This document shows positions 14,701-27,500 of a stretch of DNA of 64,000 bases, in pieces. The stretch is taken from contig NC_135782.1 in the NCBI RefSeq assembly GCF_028453695.1, positions 3,348,001 through 3,412,000 of the forward strand. Direction: 5' to 3'. Both the position numbers and the translations under genes were made by a program. The stretch's first letter is position 1. Every line of letters begins with the position of its first letter. Source of the stretch: Augochlora pura. Its lineage: Eukaryota; Arthropoda; Insecta; Hymenoptera; Halictidae. The notes under the pieces were generated by a model. The model did not search any database. It saw nothing but the letters and a program-made list of their open reading frames with translations, and had not been told where the DNA came from.

Positions 14701-16228
14701 ACTTTAAACACTGCTTTTGCATTGTCTGTTCTATATACCTCTGGCTTGGAAAATTACTATCTTGAAATATTATTATTATTATTATTATCATCAACTTTTT
14801 CATTAGGAAACAGGTCAACCGGATAATGAAGAAAGATCTTTTAGCTAAAAATTCGAAAGCCCCGCGCAGTTTTTCATTAAAATCGCGGCAGAGATTTCAA
14901 CGTTATTAAAAATTCGGTCGGGCGCGCGAATCATCGCGTGTTTTGCAAATTAATGTTGTTCATTATTTTAATAGAAGTGGAAGCTCTTTAATGGACGGTC
15001 TTTTTAATATCGCCGGTCTCTCGTTGTCCCGCGAGCGTACTTTTCAGCGGAAACGGATAAATATCGCCTACTCTCTGATCAATCGTGGTCGGCGAAAGCC
15101 TTTTGTTGTTCGCAGAGGTTGCAAATAAAGCTGAATTATCGTTCAGCTGAAAAGACCGGTCTATCGGCAGAAGTCGAAGTCTTCGAGCCTACCAATTATC
15201 GGCCACCCGGGTCTCTTCAGACCCACACTATTACGTTCTCTAATCTCTACATTGCTACTAAGTCCCTTATTTGTCTAAATAATCTTCGCTATCGTAAAAC
15301 CCGTATCACGATTCGATACCCTCTCTGCCAAAGAATCGTCGGAAAGACGTGATCATTAAACACCTTGACTGCTGATCCACCACCCTGACAAATCATGGAA
15401 ACTCTATGGAATTCAGTGAACGTAAAGGCAAACTTGAAAACTATAAATTGCATTACTTTATTCTTCTTAAATTCTACAAATTTGAAGGAAATTTATTTTG
15501 AAGAACTGTTTTGTTAATTAGAACTATTATATTTTCTTTACCCACCCCCTCAAACTCTTCAAAAATATTAAAAATCATAATCGTCCATCAACGATTATTT
15601 CGCGATTTTAACTATCTAGAATTTACAATTGACAACTTTTTGGTTAACCTGTAACTTTTTAGTTAACCTTTTTAATAACTTATGTTCGACGAGGATATTC
15701 TAGATGACTGAAATTTTGCCGTTTCTTTAGGATGAGTATACTCGTTAAAAACAGCTAACTGATTCAATATATACTTGAACAATTTTCAATAAATCATATA
15801 CTTTATAAAACTGTATCTGAACAAGCTACAGAAACAAATTACACATATACAGAATAATAAGACATAAGACAGTAACGTAAGACATAAGACTCTTTAGCCT
15901 TTAGCAATGGCAGTTTCAACCCTACGCCATCAAACCACCCCCATAAGCAATCACACTGACAGTTACCTCATAGAAAAATATTTGAACAATACTTAAAAAT
16001 CTGATGAATTATCTCACGGTAGACGAAGCGTTGGATTCAAATTGATCATCCAATGATCGTAGAAATCGCAAGACATTTCAACCCCGTTAAACCATCGAAT
16101 CTCGCGAAATATTCTCACCTGAGCAAGGGTGGCGGCCTAGCGTACGCCTGATCGGGCATTATCATAACAGCGAGGGCGCATAGAACCGTCAGGCTGGCGA
16201 ACAGTTTGATCGTCGCGTTGCTCCTCAT
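2768..16228 (-). CDS. Secreted peptide-hormone-like precursor, 133 aa, four coding exons
   Basis: Exons in transcription order are 16228-16119, 11005-10883, 5342-5225 and 2818-2768; they total 402 nt, every junction is GT-AG, and all phases agree (2,2,0). Residues 1-30 form a signal peptide: a basic start, a hydrophobic core and an AYA cleavage motif, then RPPPLLS. A furin-type site RQRR lies at 38-41. Residues 42-78 follow, then Gly79 and RRRR at 80-83, so the central piece could be released as a 37-residue C-terminally amidated peptide. The last piece (84-133) holds a likely amphipathic helix (RLEALQRFVRYVAN) and ends YQFI. No cysteine occurs after the signal peptide, so no disulfides are expected. 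The ATG has a good insect context (AAAC before it) and no ATG lies upstream in the leader. A secreted neuropeptide or hormone role is inferred from this layout. A parathyroid-hormone-like identity is possible but unproven. Confidence 0.83.
2819..5224 (-). other. Intron 3 of the prohormone-like gene
   Basis: This 2.4 kb intron has donor ATG|GTAAGC and acceptor TTTTCCAG|AAG on the minus strand. It contains AT-rich DNA, short diverged repeats built on 'attataaatcatt' (about 3840-3970), and a GC-richer island at about 4020-4660 with long frames in several readings and no family resemblance. Confidence 0.6.
6013..6107. repeat. Short tandem repeat, about 27-base unit
   Basis: Between three and four diverged copies of a unit like 'tgccatattattttatttta' plus 'tct' are visible. 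They give a spurious repetitive frame (YYFILS). Confidence 0.75.
7440..7720. repeat. Diverged tandem repeat, about 30-base unit
   Basis: Copies of 'gtaatttgtaatttcagttc' followed by 'cttaacatc' are cleanest from about 7590 to 7720 and decay to the left. Confidence 0.7.
9925..10077. repeat. 17-base tandem repeat, nine copies
   Basis: Nine 17-base units of the form tttaattatagtgctta follow each other. The first three have 'gtg'; most later ones have 'gca' at the same place, so two subtypes expanded in blocks. Confidence 0.85.
11006..16118 (-). other. Intron 1 of the prohormone-like gene
   Basis: This 5.1 kb intron has donor CTCAG|GTGAGA and acceptor GTTTGCAG|C on the minus strand. It contains the 15-base/120-base tandem repeat (12894-13250) and AT-rich runs such as the TTA repeats at 14270-14335. 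No other exon was recognised. Confidence 0.6.
12894..13250. repeat. 15-base minisatellite with a 120-base higher-order period
   Basis: About 24 diverged copies of a 15-base unit (ggaatttttaattca type) run through the region. A longer block that begins 'attattaattcaag' at 13031 recurs at 13151, exactly 120 bases (8 units) later. Both strands stay open for about 130 codons because the unit length is a multiple of three. I regard those frames as by-products. Confidence 0.85.
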
Positions 16229-16535
16229 GTTTCTTTTGTATCGAACCGAATTCACAAACGATCCTTGAAATTCCGCTTCTCGTAGATCCTTTTTCTTTCT
16301 TTTTAGGAGGCGTATCCTGTGAGCTCCTCCGTCTTCCGGTTCCTCCGTCGAACTTCACACTGGATCGTCGCACACCCGGTTACGTTTCTCGCACTTTATT
16401 CCGTCGGCGGCACGCTTTGCGAGTCCCGCGTATCGTTCGCGATACAGATCGATCGTTCGTAATCGCCGGTATCTGGTAAATCCCCGTGGACTGCCTCTGG
16501 GCCCTAACCTTGTCGCTTTTGTCTCTTGGTGAACT
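16229..16535 (-). other. 5' untranslated leader of the prohormone-like gene
   Basis: The 307 bases between the predicted start site (16535) and the ATG (16228) contain no ATG on the minus strand and no obvious splice pair. A single unspliced leader is the simplest reading. The limits rest on sequence motifs only, without transcript data. Confidence 0.5.
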
Positions 16536-16568
16536 GTAGCGTACCGTCGTTCGCTTCGAGCATATATA
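16533..16568 (-). promoter_or_regulatory. TATA box plus initiator for the prohormone-like gene
   Basis: On the minus strand, TATATATG (plus 16568-16561) matches the TATAWAWR consensus. An initiator-like CTACAGTTC follows, with its A at 16535, so the first T of the TATA box is at -33, normal spacing for a focused insect promoter. The TATA box is the 8-base centre of a perfect inverted repeat, CTTCGAG / CTCGAAG (16554-16560 and 16569-16575). Confidence 0.6.
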
Positions 16569-19500
16569 CTCGAAGGAGAGTGCCGCCTTCCACCTCTCCA
16601 CGGTCTTGGCCCATGCCCCACTCGGCCGGATCCTCCCTCACTTTTATCTCTTTCCTAGACTTCGACCCTTTTTTCCCCTGTGTGTCCACCTTCCTCTCGG
16701 CCACGGCGAATCAACCGGCGGCCCCCCCTGCCAATTAATACGTTTCACCGCCCCGGGTACCCGTTGTTCCGCGAACGATACCGATTTTTTCTTTCGTCCG
16801 CGATCCACCGTATCGCGAACGCGTCGCCCGGTGATGTACAGTGACAGTAATTTGTTACTCGTATTTTATATATTTTTTTAATCGTTAGTTGTTAGTTATT
16901 TGGGATCGTTTGCTATTATATTACCGCATCGCGGTTACATGGTGTTGAACAGTGATTATTATTAATTATTTATATTTTATATATACGTTTTTTAATTACA
17001 ATCTTTAGTCATTAGTTATTAGGGATCATTACTTGTTATATTATTATAGTAGAATTTTATTTTTAGATAATATGTCGAATAAATTCTTCATAAATAAAAT
17101 ATTATTGCAATAACGTGTTGAGTAGAATTTTATCGAAAGCCTCTATTCGAGTAAAATTTGATTCAAAGAATGTATTCGGTTCACAATTTGAACACCTTTT
17201 ATTCGAGTAATATTTAAAATAAATTCTTGGAACAGTGATTAATAAAATTGTATTTTAATATGAAACATTAACGCTTTCACACCTCAGATAATTCCCAGTA
17301 ATATTTGCCGTTTATTATCGGAGGTTAGAAGATCTTCCGCTGCAATTTCTCATCCAATTTGCTATAGTTAAGTATGAAATATATCGAGCGATTAAGGTAA
17401 TAGCTTCGAAGCACTTAGAAGGAAAAAGGAATTAAATCGGAATTGGGTTTCCCGCGCGCAATTGCTGCAGCCGGTTTCCGGAAAACGTATCGGACAAATA
17501 TTTTTCTATCGCGTTTCTCGCCGGTTTCGCGCGCGCCTCTTTTTTTTTCTTCCAGCGGCGAGCTACTTTTACACGGCTCCCGGCTGCTGCGAGTCGAATA
17601 CGCGAATCGAGAAGCCGAATGTCATTGTTTATGCAATATTGTGCAATCGCGTAACAACCGAGTGCAATTGCTAGACAAATCGTGGTTTCGCAAAAAGTGT
17701 TAACTCTCGCGGAAATCTCGCGGTAAAAATCACAGATAAAAATTGCAGATAGATAAAATATTACTTGACTTTCATTTATTTAATCCATGACACGATGCAT
17801 TCCGACCGATTATTAAATTAAAGAGATCTGTAACGTCATCGAAAGTTTGCATCATGTTCCAGTATCGAGGTATATCTACTATAATCGCACGTTGTCGAGG
17901 TATAGTCGAGAGATTCGATATCGAAAGGCTGTGACAGTACATTTATTATATTAATCGATCTGACTCATTTCGAATATTTTATTGTTCGATACTGTATGTT
18001 ATACTCGCGCAATTATCTGAAGATTAGTCATTAACGCCGGGTACAATTTTTCTTTCAATTTTTGGCGAAAGTTACGTGTCATTTCGATAGCCGGAGACAC
18101 ATCTAGCGTCAATCGCGATGATTAACCACACGGCGGAAGATAAATAAGTATGCCTTGCAGAGGCGGTGAGATCTCGCGTGAGATGATCTTGTAAAAATTG
18201 TTCTTAGATAAAGAGCATTACGACTGATGTAATATGCGAGAAAGGAGACATAATAAATAATATTTGCACTGATTGCAAATATAAATTCTAGTTTAAAGCT
18301 ATATTTTCGACATCATATATGCGAAGTATACTTGCATGTAACAGTGCTCAAGTATTAAGAAAATTTAATAATAATAATTTGAATAAATCGAAAACTGGTG
18401 ACAGCGAAAGATGAATTTAAGTTATACTGTAAAGTGGTATAAATATTATAATATAGTAAATTATTGTATATACATATGGTATACTATGCTATATTATAGT
18501 ATATAGTACATACTATACTATCGTTCCGTAGCATAACCTCAACCTAACTTTATAAATCTTCTACGCATTCACATTATGGAAGAATACTTAACCGAAATGA
18601 TAAAAAAATTATTCCGACAACAAATGCATACAGACGTAGACTAATGACTCATTAATTAGCGGCTCGAGATCTCTTTACTAGCGCCATAAAAAAGAAGACT
18701 ATCAAAAGTTGTTATCGCGCTAGCAAAATGACTTCGTATCTCGACGTGCAGACAACCAGGCTTAGATCATTCTTTAATTTGTACTTTGATACTTTTCCGC
18801 TATGTTGCACGTCGCTGTGATAACCTAGATTATTGATACATTCCTAGTAGCAATTGTAGCAACAGGTATGACCGCGACCACATGACGAGGCGATTATTTT
18901 CTCGATCACACCGTTTACGCATGATTACGATTACTCTTCACAGGTATTCCCACGTTTCCAATGACTATCCAATTTTGCCGGAGCTGGTCGATTTTCATTA
19001 AAAAAATGACCAAGCGACGGCTGAAAGCCACAGTTATTTTTATATTGCGATCTAATAGATTTTACTATTTAAAATTAATTAGTGAGACGACTGGAAATTT
19101 ACGATTAAAAATATACGATTAAAAATACACGACTGCAGATTTACGATTGAAAATTTACAATGGAAAATTGACAATTAAATTATTAAAACTTTCTAATTTA
19201 CTTTCTGAAATTGTTGTTAACTTGTATCAGGCTCGACAAATTTCCAAAGAAGCTTGAACCGTATCCAGAGCCCGAATTAAAGGAAACTTCCTAAGACGGC
19301 AATCATTGTTGGTTCTCCAGTCGAAAAAAAAAAATGAATTATTGGTTTGCAGAGAGCATGAGGATTACAATTTCGTCATGGCAGATTATTGTTTCGCTTG
19401 CACAGCGTTTCGGAGATATTCTCCGATCTCGTATGATGCCACATTAGGTGAGAAAACACTGTTTCTCTCTTCGCGAGCTACTTGCAACGAAAACATGTTG

Positions 19501-19745
19501 CAGCAAGTGCTATCATCATGTATTGTTAAGTGTATAGAAATAAGAGGTACTTTTGAATTTGATTAACGCTACTACTAAACAACCTCAAAATTTACGTAAA
19601 ATCATATTAAAATAAATGTTATTTATTCGACTCCGGTAGAAGAATTAAAAGCCGGAAAACAAAGGAGGAAAATTGAGAAGTAAAAATACAGGTGAAGTGG
19701 TGACGGGGTACGAAATAAAATTGTTTAATTACGTATCGAGAGAGT

Positions 19746-19779
<34 letters not shown>

Positions 19780-22700
19780 GAAAAATAAAATGGAAAGAAA
19801 AAATAAAAGACGAAAATAAAAAGAAAATATAAAAAGCGAAATTAAAAAGCGAAAATAAAAAGAGAAAATAATGTTAGAAATATTAATTCATAGATTCATT
19901 CCTGAATCTGAGCAACTAATTTCCACGCATGTCAGATACGACAGCGGACGTGTCAATTGTCGAAGCCTGACGTTTGCATTGTAATACGTAATAGTACTTC
20001 GCTGCTCGTCGATAATGATACTATACTGGCATAACACGCCTTCCATACGATCACAGTGCACTCGCGTGTCGTGTGACCGACGCGACGCGACGCGACGTAT
20101 CTCCGTCGACGAGTTCTCGTTAGATCAGCCTGTACTCCCACGTGGATTACAGCTCGGCGAACACTCGTCACTTAAAATTCGCGGCTACGATAAAGACGGG
20201 ATGATTCACTAGTTCACCCAGTCCTTATCACCATACGAATGAGCTTGCGACTTTTAGATGATTTCACCTGGTCGACCGCTCGATCGTGTTCCGATCCACA
20301 GAGCCACAGCTAGCAACGCTATCATCATATAGACGTCCTTTTATTAGCAATCATTAGAATTATAAATTTCTTATGGGAATAATTAATAATTTAAACACTA
20401 TTAGATCTATAATTAGAACTTTAATCAGAACTTTAATTAATTAAAGAAAGGTGTAAATACGTCCTTTTTATTCGAGATATTTTAGGTAACTAACGCGAAT
20501 CAATTCAACAAATACAATAACGATCAGAACAGATTCAATAAACCATCGCATGCCTTCACATCTTAAACATATTCGGTGGTAAATAAATAAACCATCCATT
20601 TGATTGATTGTTGCATTTCAACTTATTTGTTGAAATTCAACAGCAATAATAAATCATTTTACAGAATATTTAATGCAATGTGTAATAACATGTATAGTCT
20701 TCCCAGAGCTAATGAACAAAGTATAGATGATAGAACTTCGACGATAGATCGACTAGGATCATTGATCCTTCGATTCTCTTCTCCCATTTTACGACGATTG
20801 GCTTCCTCGCATGGAGGGAGGGGATGGGGGTGGTTATGCCAAAGGAAATGAACCCTTTTGTGTCCCGAAGACACCTTACTCTTTACCGTGCCAACGTGGA
20901 TTCTCTAGCGATCGTGCTAATCGTTAGGGAATCGTTAAAAATGTCAAATGATTTAATATGGTTTTTCACCTCGACGTCATTCACCGGGAATACTCGCGTC
21001 AACATCCGGTAAAAAAAATTCCTTTCAACTGCCGACAGCCTTTGTACTCGGATCAAGAAATTTCGTTGGATGACCAACGGTTAGACAAACATATTTTCAA
21101 ATGAAAATTCATAGAAACTATGCGACGACTCAATATATTTTCGTGGCGTTCCAGCGATTGATTAGTTCATGATTTGAAAATAAGTTTGTGTTTGCGATGA
21201 CTTCGACGACTGCGATTGGAAAGAGCTATTTTTAATGCTTCGGTCTGTGATCTATGCTTCGATCTAGGAGGATGATGTATAATATAATACTATTATTCTA
21301 ATTATGTTATATAATTATATTTTGCTGTATTACATATTATATAATAATACAATTTATAACAATAGTATAGTACTTGGCGCATTGTCACAAAATTTTCTAC
21401 CATTATTATTCGAACGACCCACGAATGAATTAACCCTCTTGCTTTTATTTATTGCAATCGGTGCCCGCAATTTTTGCATAAAAATCTGCAATTCTTCTTT
21501 TTAATTGTGAAATAATATAATACCGATTTTCCTATACCCTCCAACAACAAAAAAAGCTACAAAACTTACCACTCGTTGAAACACTGACCGGACAATGCGA
21601 GGGTGGACCCGTTAGACGCGCAACAGACGAAGATTCGTTCATTGTGCCGTGGCCCCACATGACCTTGTTTTCAAGTCGCGTAGCCCCGTTTCTATGTTGC
21701 AACAATCTTTTCCGCTTATAGATACAGAGCATAGTTGGACGGTGCCTCCGCTATTTATCAGACAGATTCGAAGATCACGGGGTCAGAACAATTTGTAAGC
21801 AACGGCGAGCTGGAACGCGAGAAAAAAGGAGAAAAGAAAAAAAATTAGAAAAGAAACGATGAATCCGCGACGAGCGTGGCACGAGCGCGCGCGTCTCTCT
21901 TCCCGTCAGGATCACGGAAACTTTTTGCCCGGCGCGATTCGAAATTTCGGTTCATAGTCGAAGACGATCAGTACGAAAATGATTAGAGCATGAAAACAAG
22001 GTGATATCAGTACACGAGTTCACGCGGCAGCATCTTCTTTATCGTCGCCGTGCCCTAGATCCGGCGTCGAAATGCTTTTTCGTTTAGGCGACGTCTGTGT
22101 TATGCATGGACAGGGTTATTTCGAAGGGGTTAAATACATGGGGTTAATTATACAGGGTTGAATATACAAGGTTATATATATATATATACAATATTATATG
22201 TACAGGGTATATTAAAATTATTTTAACATTTGCCGCCATCTTAGATCGTCCTTTCGCAGGCGGCGCGATTATGGCAATAAATTCTACAAAAAGTAATCGT
22301 TAATATAGTATTTTACATACTAGATGACCAAATAATATTTTTATTCTATTTACTATTATTATTATTTTGTTTTTCCATTCTCTCATTCCCTTATGGAATT
22401 ATATCGTCGTTTGAATTTCGAGAACAATTAATTCGATTGCCTCGGTGGCCGTTGTTTAGATGAATTGGCAAGTAAATGGCGCGGTGACGTTCCCTCGGAA
22501 TGCGGAGTCACACAAATTACATGTTACATATTTTCCTAAGAACGACATCAACCGGGATTTTTCCTTCGGAAACTTCGCGCGACGCGCAACAATCGTAAAT
22601 CGTTTCCGCCGCCTTAATTGCTCCGCATCAATAATTCATCTTCGATCGACGACAATGATGCTCGCTAGGATGTCGACAGTGCTCGATAAAGACAATGGTT

Positions 22701-24318
22701 TTCCGGCTGGTTATCAGTAAAAATATAAACTGCGCGACGCTGGACCCAGCAAGATTGATGTTATCTTATTTCCTATTTCTCTTATCTTTCTCACTACTTT
22801 CTTTTATTATTGTCTAAATAATATTAATTTATTTATTTACTAATAATTTTATTATTGTTTCCCTTGTTTTCCGTATTCAATAAATAAAACAATAATACGT
22901 ACCTTTAATATGTACTTTGTATGTAGATGCTATAATGTATACTTGTAATTTAATAAAAATAATATTCATGAAAATATCAAGGATACCTAGAATTGTTTAA
23001 CTTTATTTATGCTGTCTATTATATAAAAAAATATATAAACTCCACTAGAAAAAGACTAATAAAAAAAAAAAGGGAAAAGAGAGAAATAAAAATACAAACG
23101 AAGCGACAACAAAAAAAGTACTTCCGATTACCGTATTAAAAAACGAAGAGCAGAAGAGGGGAGAAATGAAAATGCAAATGATTTGTCGGAAATTAAACGC
23201 GGCGTCGACGATACAGGAACGTCAACGGCAGCTTCTTTGTACCGCGACGGCCGTGCGGCATTTCTACTCCCACGTCGGAACCGATGTTAACAAACGCTAC
23301 TTAAACAACGGCCGCGTTATACGCGCGGCGAGAGATAAATTTCCACGTATCTCTAAAAAGCTTATTCCGCATACAACATTATTCTCCGTCACCTGATGGA
23401 ACTTGAAATCCCGGAAGCTTTTCGGTGGATTCCGTTGGCGTGCACCGCGACGCCGCGTCCCGCTCATAAATCCCGTGTTCCCCGCACGGGGAACTTCTTT
23501 TTTTCGCAATCGAACCCGCGCGCGCCATTATTCCCGGCGAATCGATGGAGCGCGACTCGGTGTACGATACACGGCGAATCATTTTTCCACCGGGGAAAAC
23601 TTCCATAATTCATCGACGGGAATCGTAGATTCGGTTCCGTCGGCGCAACTGGTTGTTTCCAGTGATGTCACCTGCTCGCTGATGCGGCGTACCTGTTCGC
23701 TGGAGCATTCGGTGGATTGCTGGATCGATTTTTGCAATTTTATTTAGTTAATTATTTAGTTAGGTGATTAGTTAGTTGGTCAGTTAATCAATTATACTTT
23801 ATTTTTGCTCAGCTTTTGCTAACCAGCGAAAATTCATGGAAAACTCCAACTTTAAATATCTTTAACCATTCGCATCTCCTAACAACATTGTTTGTAACAA
23901 CTCATCTCTAAGAATTGATTTCCATCGTAACGCGTCCGTACGAACGCTGTATATTTAAGATAACGTAACGATACAATTTTCTGCAGCAGGTGTTGTTTAC
24001 CGGTTTATCGCTCCACCACATATTTTCACGCATTTACGGCGTTCATAAATTTGACGTGTGCAAAGCGACATTTGCAACAGCGAGGCATCGTTGACATTTT
24101 TATTTAGCCTGCATTATAGAAGATCTTTTGATCCCCGAAATGAGTTTCTCGATCCTTCCGGTTTCTTGCGAAGATTATTTTTGCAGGTGGAGTTTGATGC
24201 AGTTCGTCTTATCAACAATTTCGATAAATCGGATGAATGTTATAATTATAATGGGATGACTATTAGACTTGTATTATAATCAAATGAATATTAAATTTAT
24301 ATTATAATCAGACGACTA
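16569..24318. other. Intergenic DNA, no supported gene
   Basis: Mostly AT-rich sequence with a (GA)n tract at about 19748-19775 and scattered GC-richer patches (17.4-17.7, 20.0-20.3, 21.6-22.1 kb). One minus-strand donor with an open frame before it (21570-21732) is listed among the findings. No protein family was recognised. Confidence 0.5.
19745..19777. repeat. (GA)n microsatellite
   Basis: About 14 GA dinucleotides in an A-rich context. Confidence 0.9.
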
Positions 24319-24322
24319 TTAA

Positions 24323-24549
24323 CCCTGTGCACTCGAGGCACCACTAGAATTGTTATAGCTCGTTCCAAAATAGTTTTCATATTATGAAAAATTCGAAATA
24401 AAATGTGATTAAATGTATAACTGTTGTCGCATGAATTGCAAGATTTAATTTCATATGTATAAAATACATTTTGTCACATAGAATGGAAATGCTATGTGTC
24501 GGAAAAATTATTTTAGTATTCCGGTTAAAATGGTTTCGAGTGCAAAGGG
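24323..24549. mobile_element. Short non-autonomous DNA transposon (MITE) with TTAA target duplication
   Basis: The 227-base element begins CCCTGTGCACTCGA and ends TCGAGTGCAAAGGG, forming about 14-base terminal inverted repeats with one mismatch. TTAA stands on both sides (24319-24322 and 24550-24553). TTAA duplication with CCC-starting ends is the hallmark of the piggyBac superfamily. The element has no coding capacity. It sits inside a local repeat: the motif 'aaatttatattataatcag' lies on both sides. Confidence 0.75.
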
Positions 24550-27500
24550 TTAAATTTATATTATAATCAGACGAAAAGGAAGATTAAAAGGAAGACAAGC
24601 TTCTTATACATTTTCAGAGCCGAAACAACCCTCTATGAGAACGACCGGCCGTGACACAGGTGCGAATGCGTGCTCGCCGGCAGACGGTCACGCGAGACCA
24701 CCTGTCGCGGCCTCGTGTTGCGGGCAAAAATTCTTAAGGCAGGTTATTTTCAGATCCGCACCGCTCCCGTCGTGTCGACGCTCCCATTCCGTCGCGTAGC
24801 ACCGCCCCGGAATCCGGACTTGACGCGATTCACAGCCGATTTTCGTCGAACGGGATGCAAAACGTTCGCATTCTTCGGGGAATCGAACAAAATCGGCGCC
24901 CTATAAAAAGCGAAGCTTTCCGTTCGGCACGCGATTTTTTGGAAAAAGAATCTCCACGCGATCCGCGGAGTCGTCGGATTCCATCGTCGGCCACGCATTG
25001 TTATTCCGCGATGTTTATCGTAAAGATGGCGAGCTTGGCGGGAAACATTTCACGGGCGTTATGGTCATGAATGAAACTGCGCGCGATTTTTCGGCGCGAT
25101 CTCAAAGAGCGCTGCACTTTAGACGGTTAAACGGATATTAAAAATAAGGGGAATCATAGTGACAATTTCTAACCTACAACCTGACTATTTCATTCGAAAA
25201 TACCTAATCGATCGCTACACGGTCGTATATATTAATTAGACAAATATTATTTCATTAGACAAATTTTCAAGATATTTTCTTAATACTGCTGCAGTATTGT
25301 TAAGAATTCCTGGTGGATGAATTAATAATGATGTAAATAAAATGGCGGTGATATAAACTGAAATAATAGAGCAGTAGCATAAATTACTGAATGCAAGTGA
25401 AAATTTTGTACAATTTATTTGAATAGAAAATTAGCTGCAATAACTTTCTGGTCAATTATTATAAATTAATTACTATATCTAAGGTATTATCACCTAACCT
25501 ATAAAAATATCAAACAGCTGACCCAACTCTACCAAATGTTAATATTATTAAAAATTTTCCTGTTCACCTAATGGCTGATAATTCAAGAATCGTTCTCTGT
25601 TTCCTTCCTTCGTCTACTGCGCTACCGTAGCACGTTGATCCTCGAGCTCTCTTCCTACCTGCGGCCGAGCAGCCTCTATCTAATCAAGCAGGAGCGCGAG
25701 CGTATATTTAGAATTTGCAGCGTCTATTTATAGTAGCCGTAAACACGAGCGAATTCGATGCAACAGTATTCTCGGTACGTACGCGAACGTAATGAATCAC
25801 GGTCTCTCGTATGACGTATCGCTTCGACGGATGCGATCAGCTTTTTTTTTTTCTCCCCAATCGAAGCCGCTCGTCGACGGCGCTCTTGACATCGAGAGTA
25901 ACGTGAATTTCGCTTTCGCGTGAAACTACGAGCGGTTTCTTGCGGGTTGCATGTGCTGTTTGCCAGGCGCCGGCTTTTTTCGTGATAGACGACGACGACG
26001 CGAGAGTCGAATCTAATAATCTCGCGATAACACTTCGCTCACCAGTTCCCTTCCGCTCGTTCATATTTCCCGGCGCTTTTCTTCGTGTGCTTTTGAAGAA
26101 GAAATACTCGATTTTTCGAGCAACGAATAGGCTGTAGATATTTTGATTTTCTTGCGCGATACAGAGATTTTGTTTCTAATGTGTCGAATATATTTGAGAG
26201 AATAGTCGAGCGAAGATAGGGTTGTTTTGTTTGTTGGCAAAAATATAATAGCAAGAAGGAAGGAAAATTAGATAAGGGTAGGCTAGGTATATAAATGATT
26301 AAATCAGTAATTAACGAGAATCTATCGCTTGGTCTTAAGGGATGAAATTAGTAAACTACACCACCATACGTCACCATAAATATGTTCAGCTCTGTCACTG
26401 GCATTAAAAAAATATTTATTTACCAGAAAAGAGAAAATTAGTAAAATAACAATATTTATATAGTCTTTAAATATTATTTATATATTCCTCAACCCTTACC
26501 ACGGAAAAATTAATTAGAAAATTAATTTAGAAATTAGAAAATTATGACTATTAATGCTTTAAGAAAAATAAGGAAACTATGACTGTTGATGCTCTGACAA
26601 AAATAAGGAAACTACGATTGTTGTTCGGAAGTTCCAGCGTATTGTCGTGCCGTGCCGGACCTTCCTGAACGCAAAGTGGTTTTAACGGTGTTCCCCTTGA
26701 AATTCACTTGAATCCAGTTGGAGCTTCAGCGAACTTCGCCAGGGTAAGCTCATCAACGGTCCGTGGATCTTCCACAGAAATTGGATAAAAGTCGCCGGCG
26801 ATGTGTATCCTTTGTCAATGTATGCACATCGAATACTTCGCGCGGAAGTTCTGCTTGCGTCGCAAGTGTCGCGGCCATTGTGAATAGAAAATCGTTTTGC
26901 GCTAATTTAACATTAGTAAATATCTAGAATTGGGCGAATATCGTTAATATAGTATATAATACAGTGTAATGAAATATAATAGAGTATGATATAGTATGTA
27001 TAATAATATAATGAGTTTAATATAGAATATAATATAATAATAAGTATACTTGCTTTACACCAACTGAAATTATATATACATTATAGTATAAATAATTCTT
27101 TGTACTATAAACTTGATACACAATAATTCAACTTACTTTATTTATATTATTTATATTATAAATAATCGAAGACATTCCATCACTTTCACTATTTTCGCGC
27201 GAACTCCCCCTACGAATAAATTCCGTATTTAAATAAATTTCTACTCGAATAAATCAGTATCTGGATAAATCTTTACACGAACGAATTTGCACCTTGACAA
27301 ACTTTTATAAATCCACACTGATACGAACTTTCCCGACCCGGTCCGAAAAAAAAGTCAAACTTTTCCGCGCGCCGGTTCCGCAACAAATCCGCGTCGCCGT
27401 CGAATTATTAATCTGCGATTCCGCGCGCCGGGAATTATTAATTGCAGCGTATAGCCCAGGGTTCGCGCGGCCCCCGTCCGCGTCGCGAACCGTTCGACAG

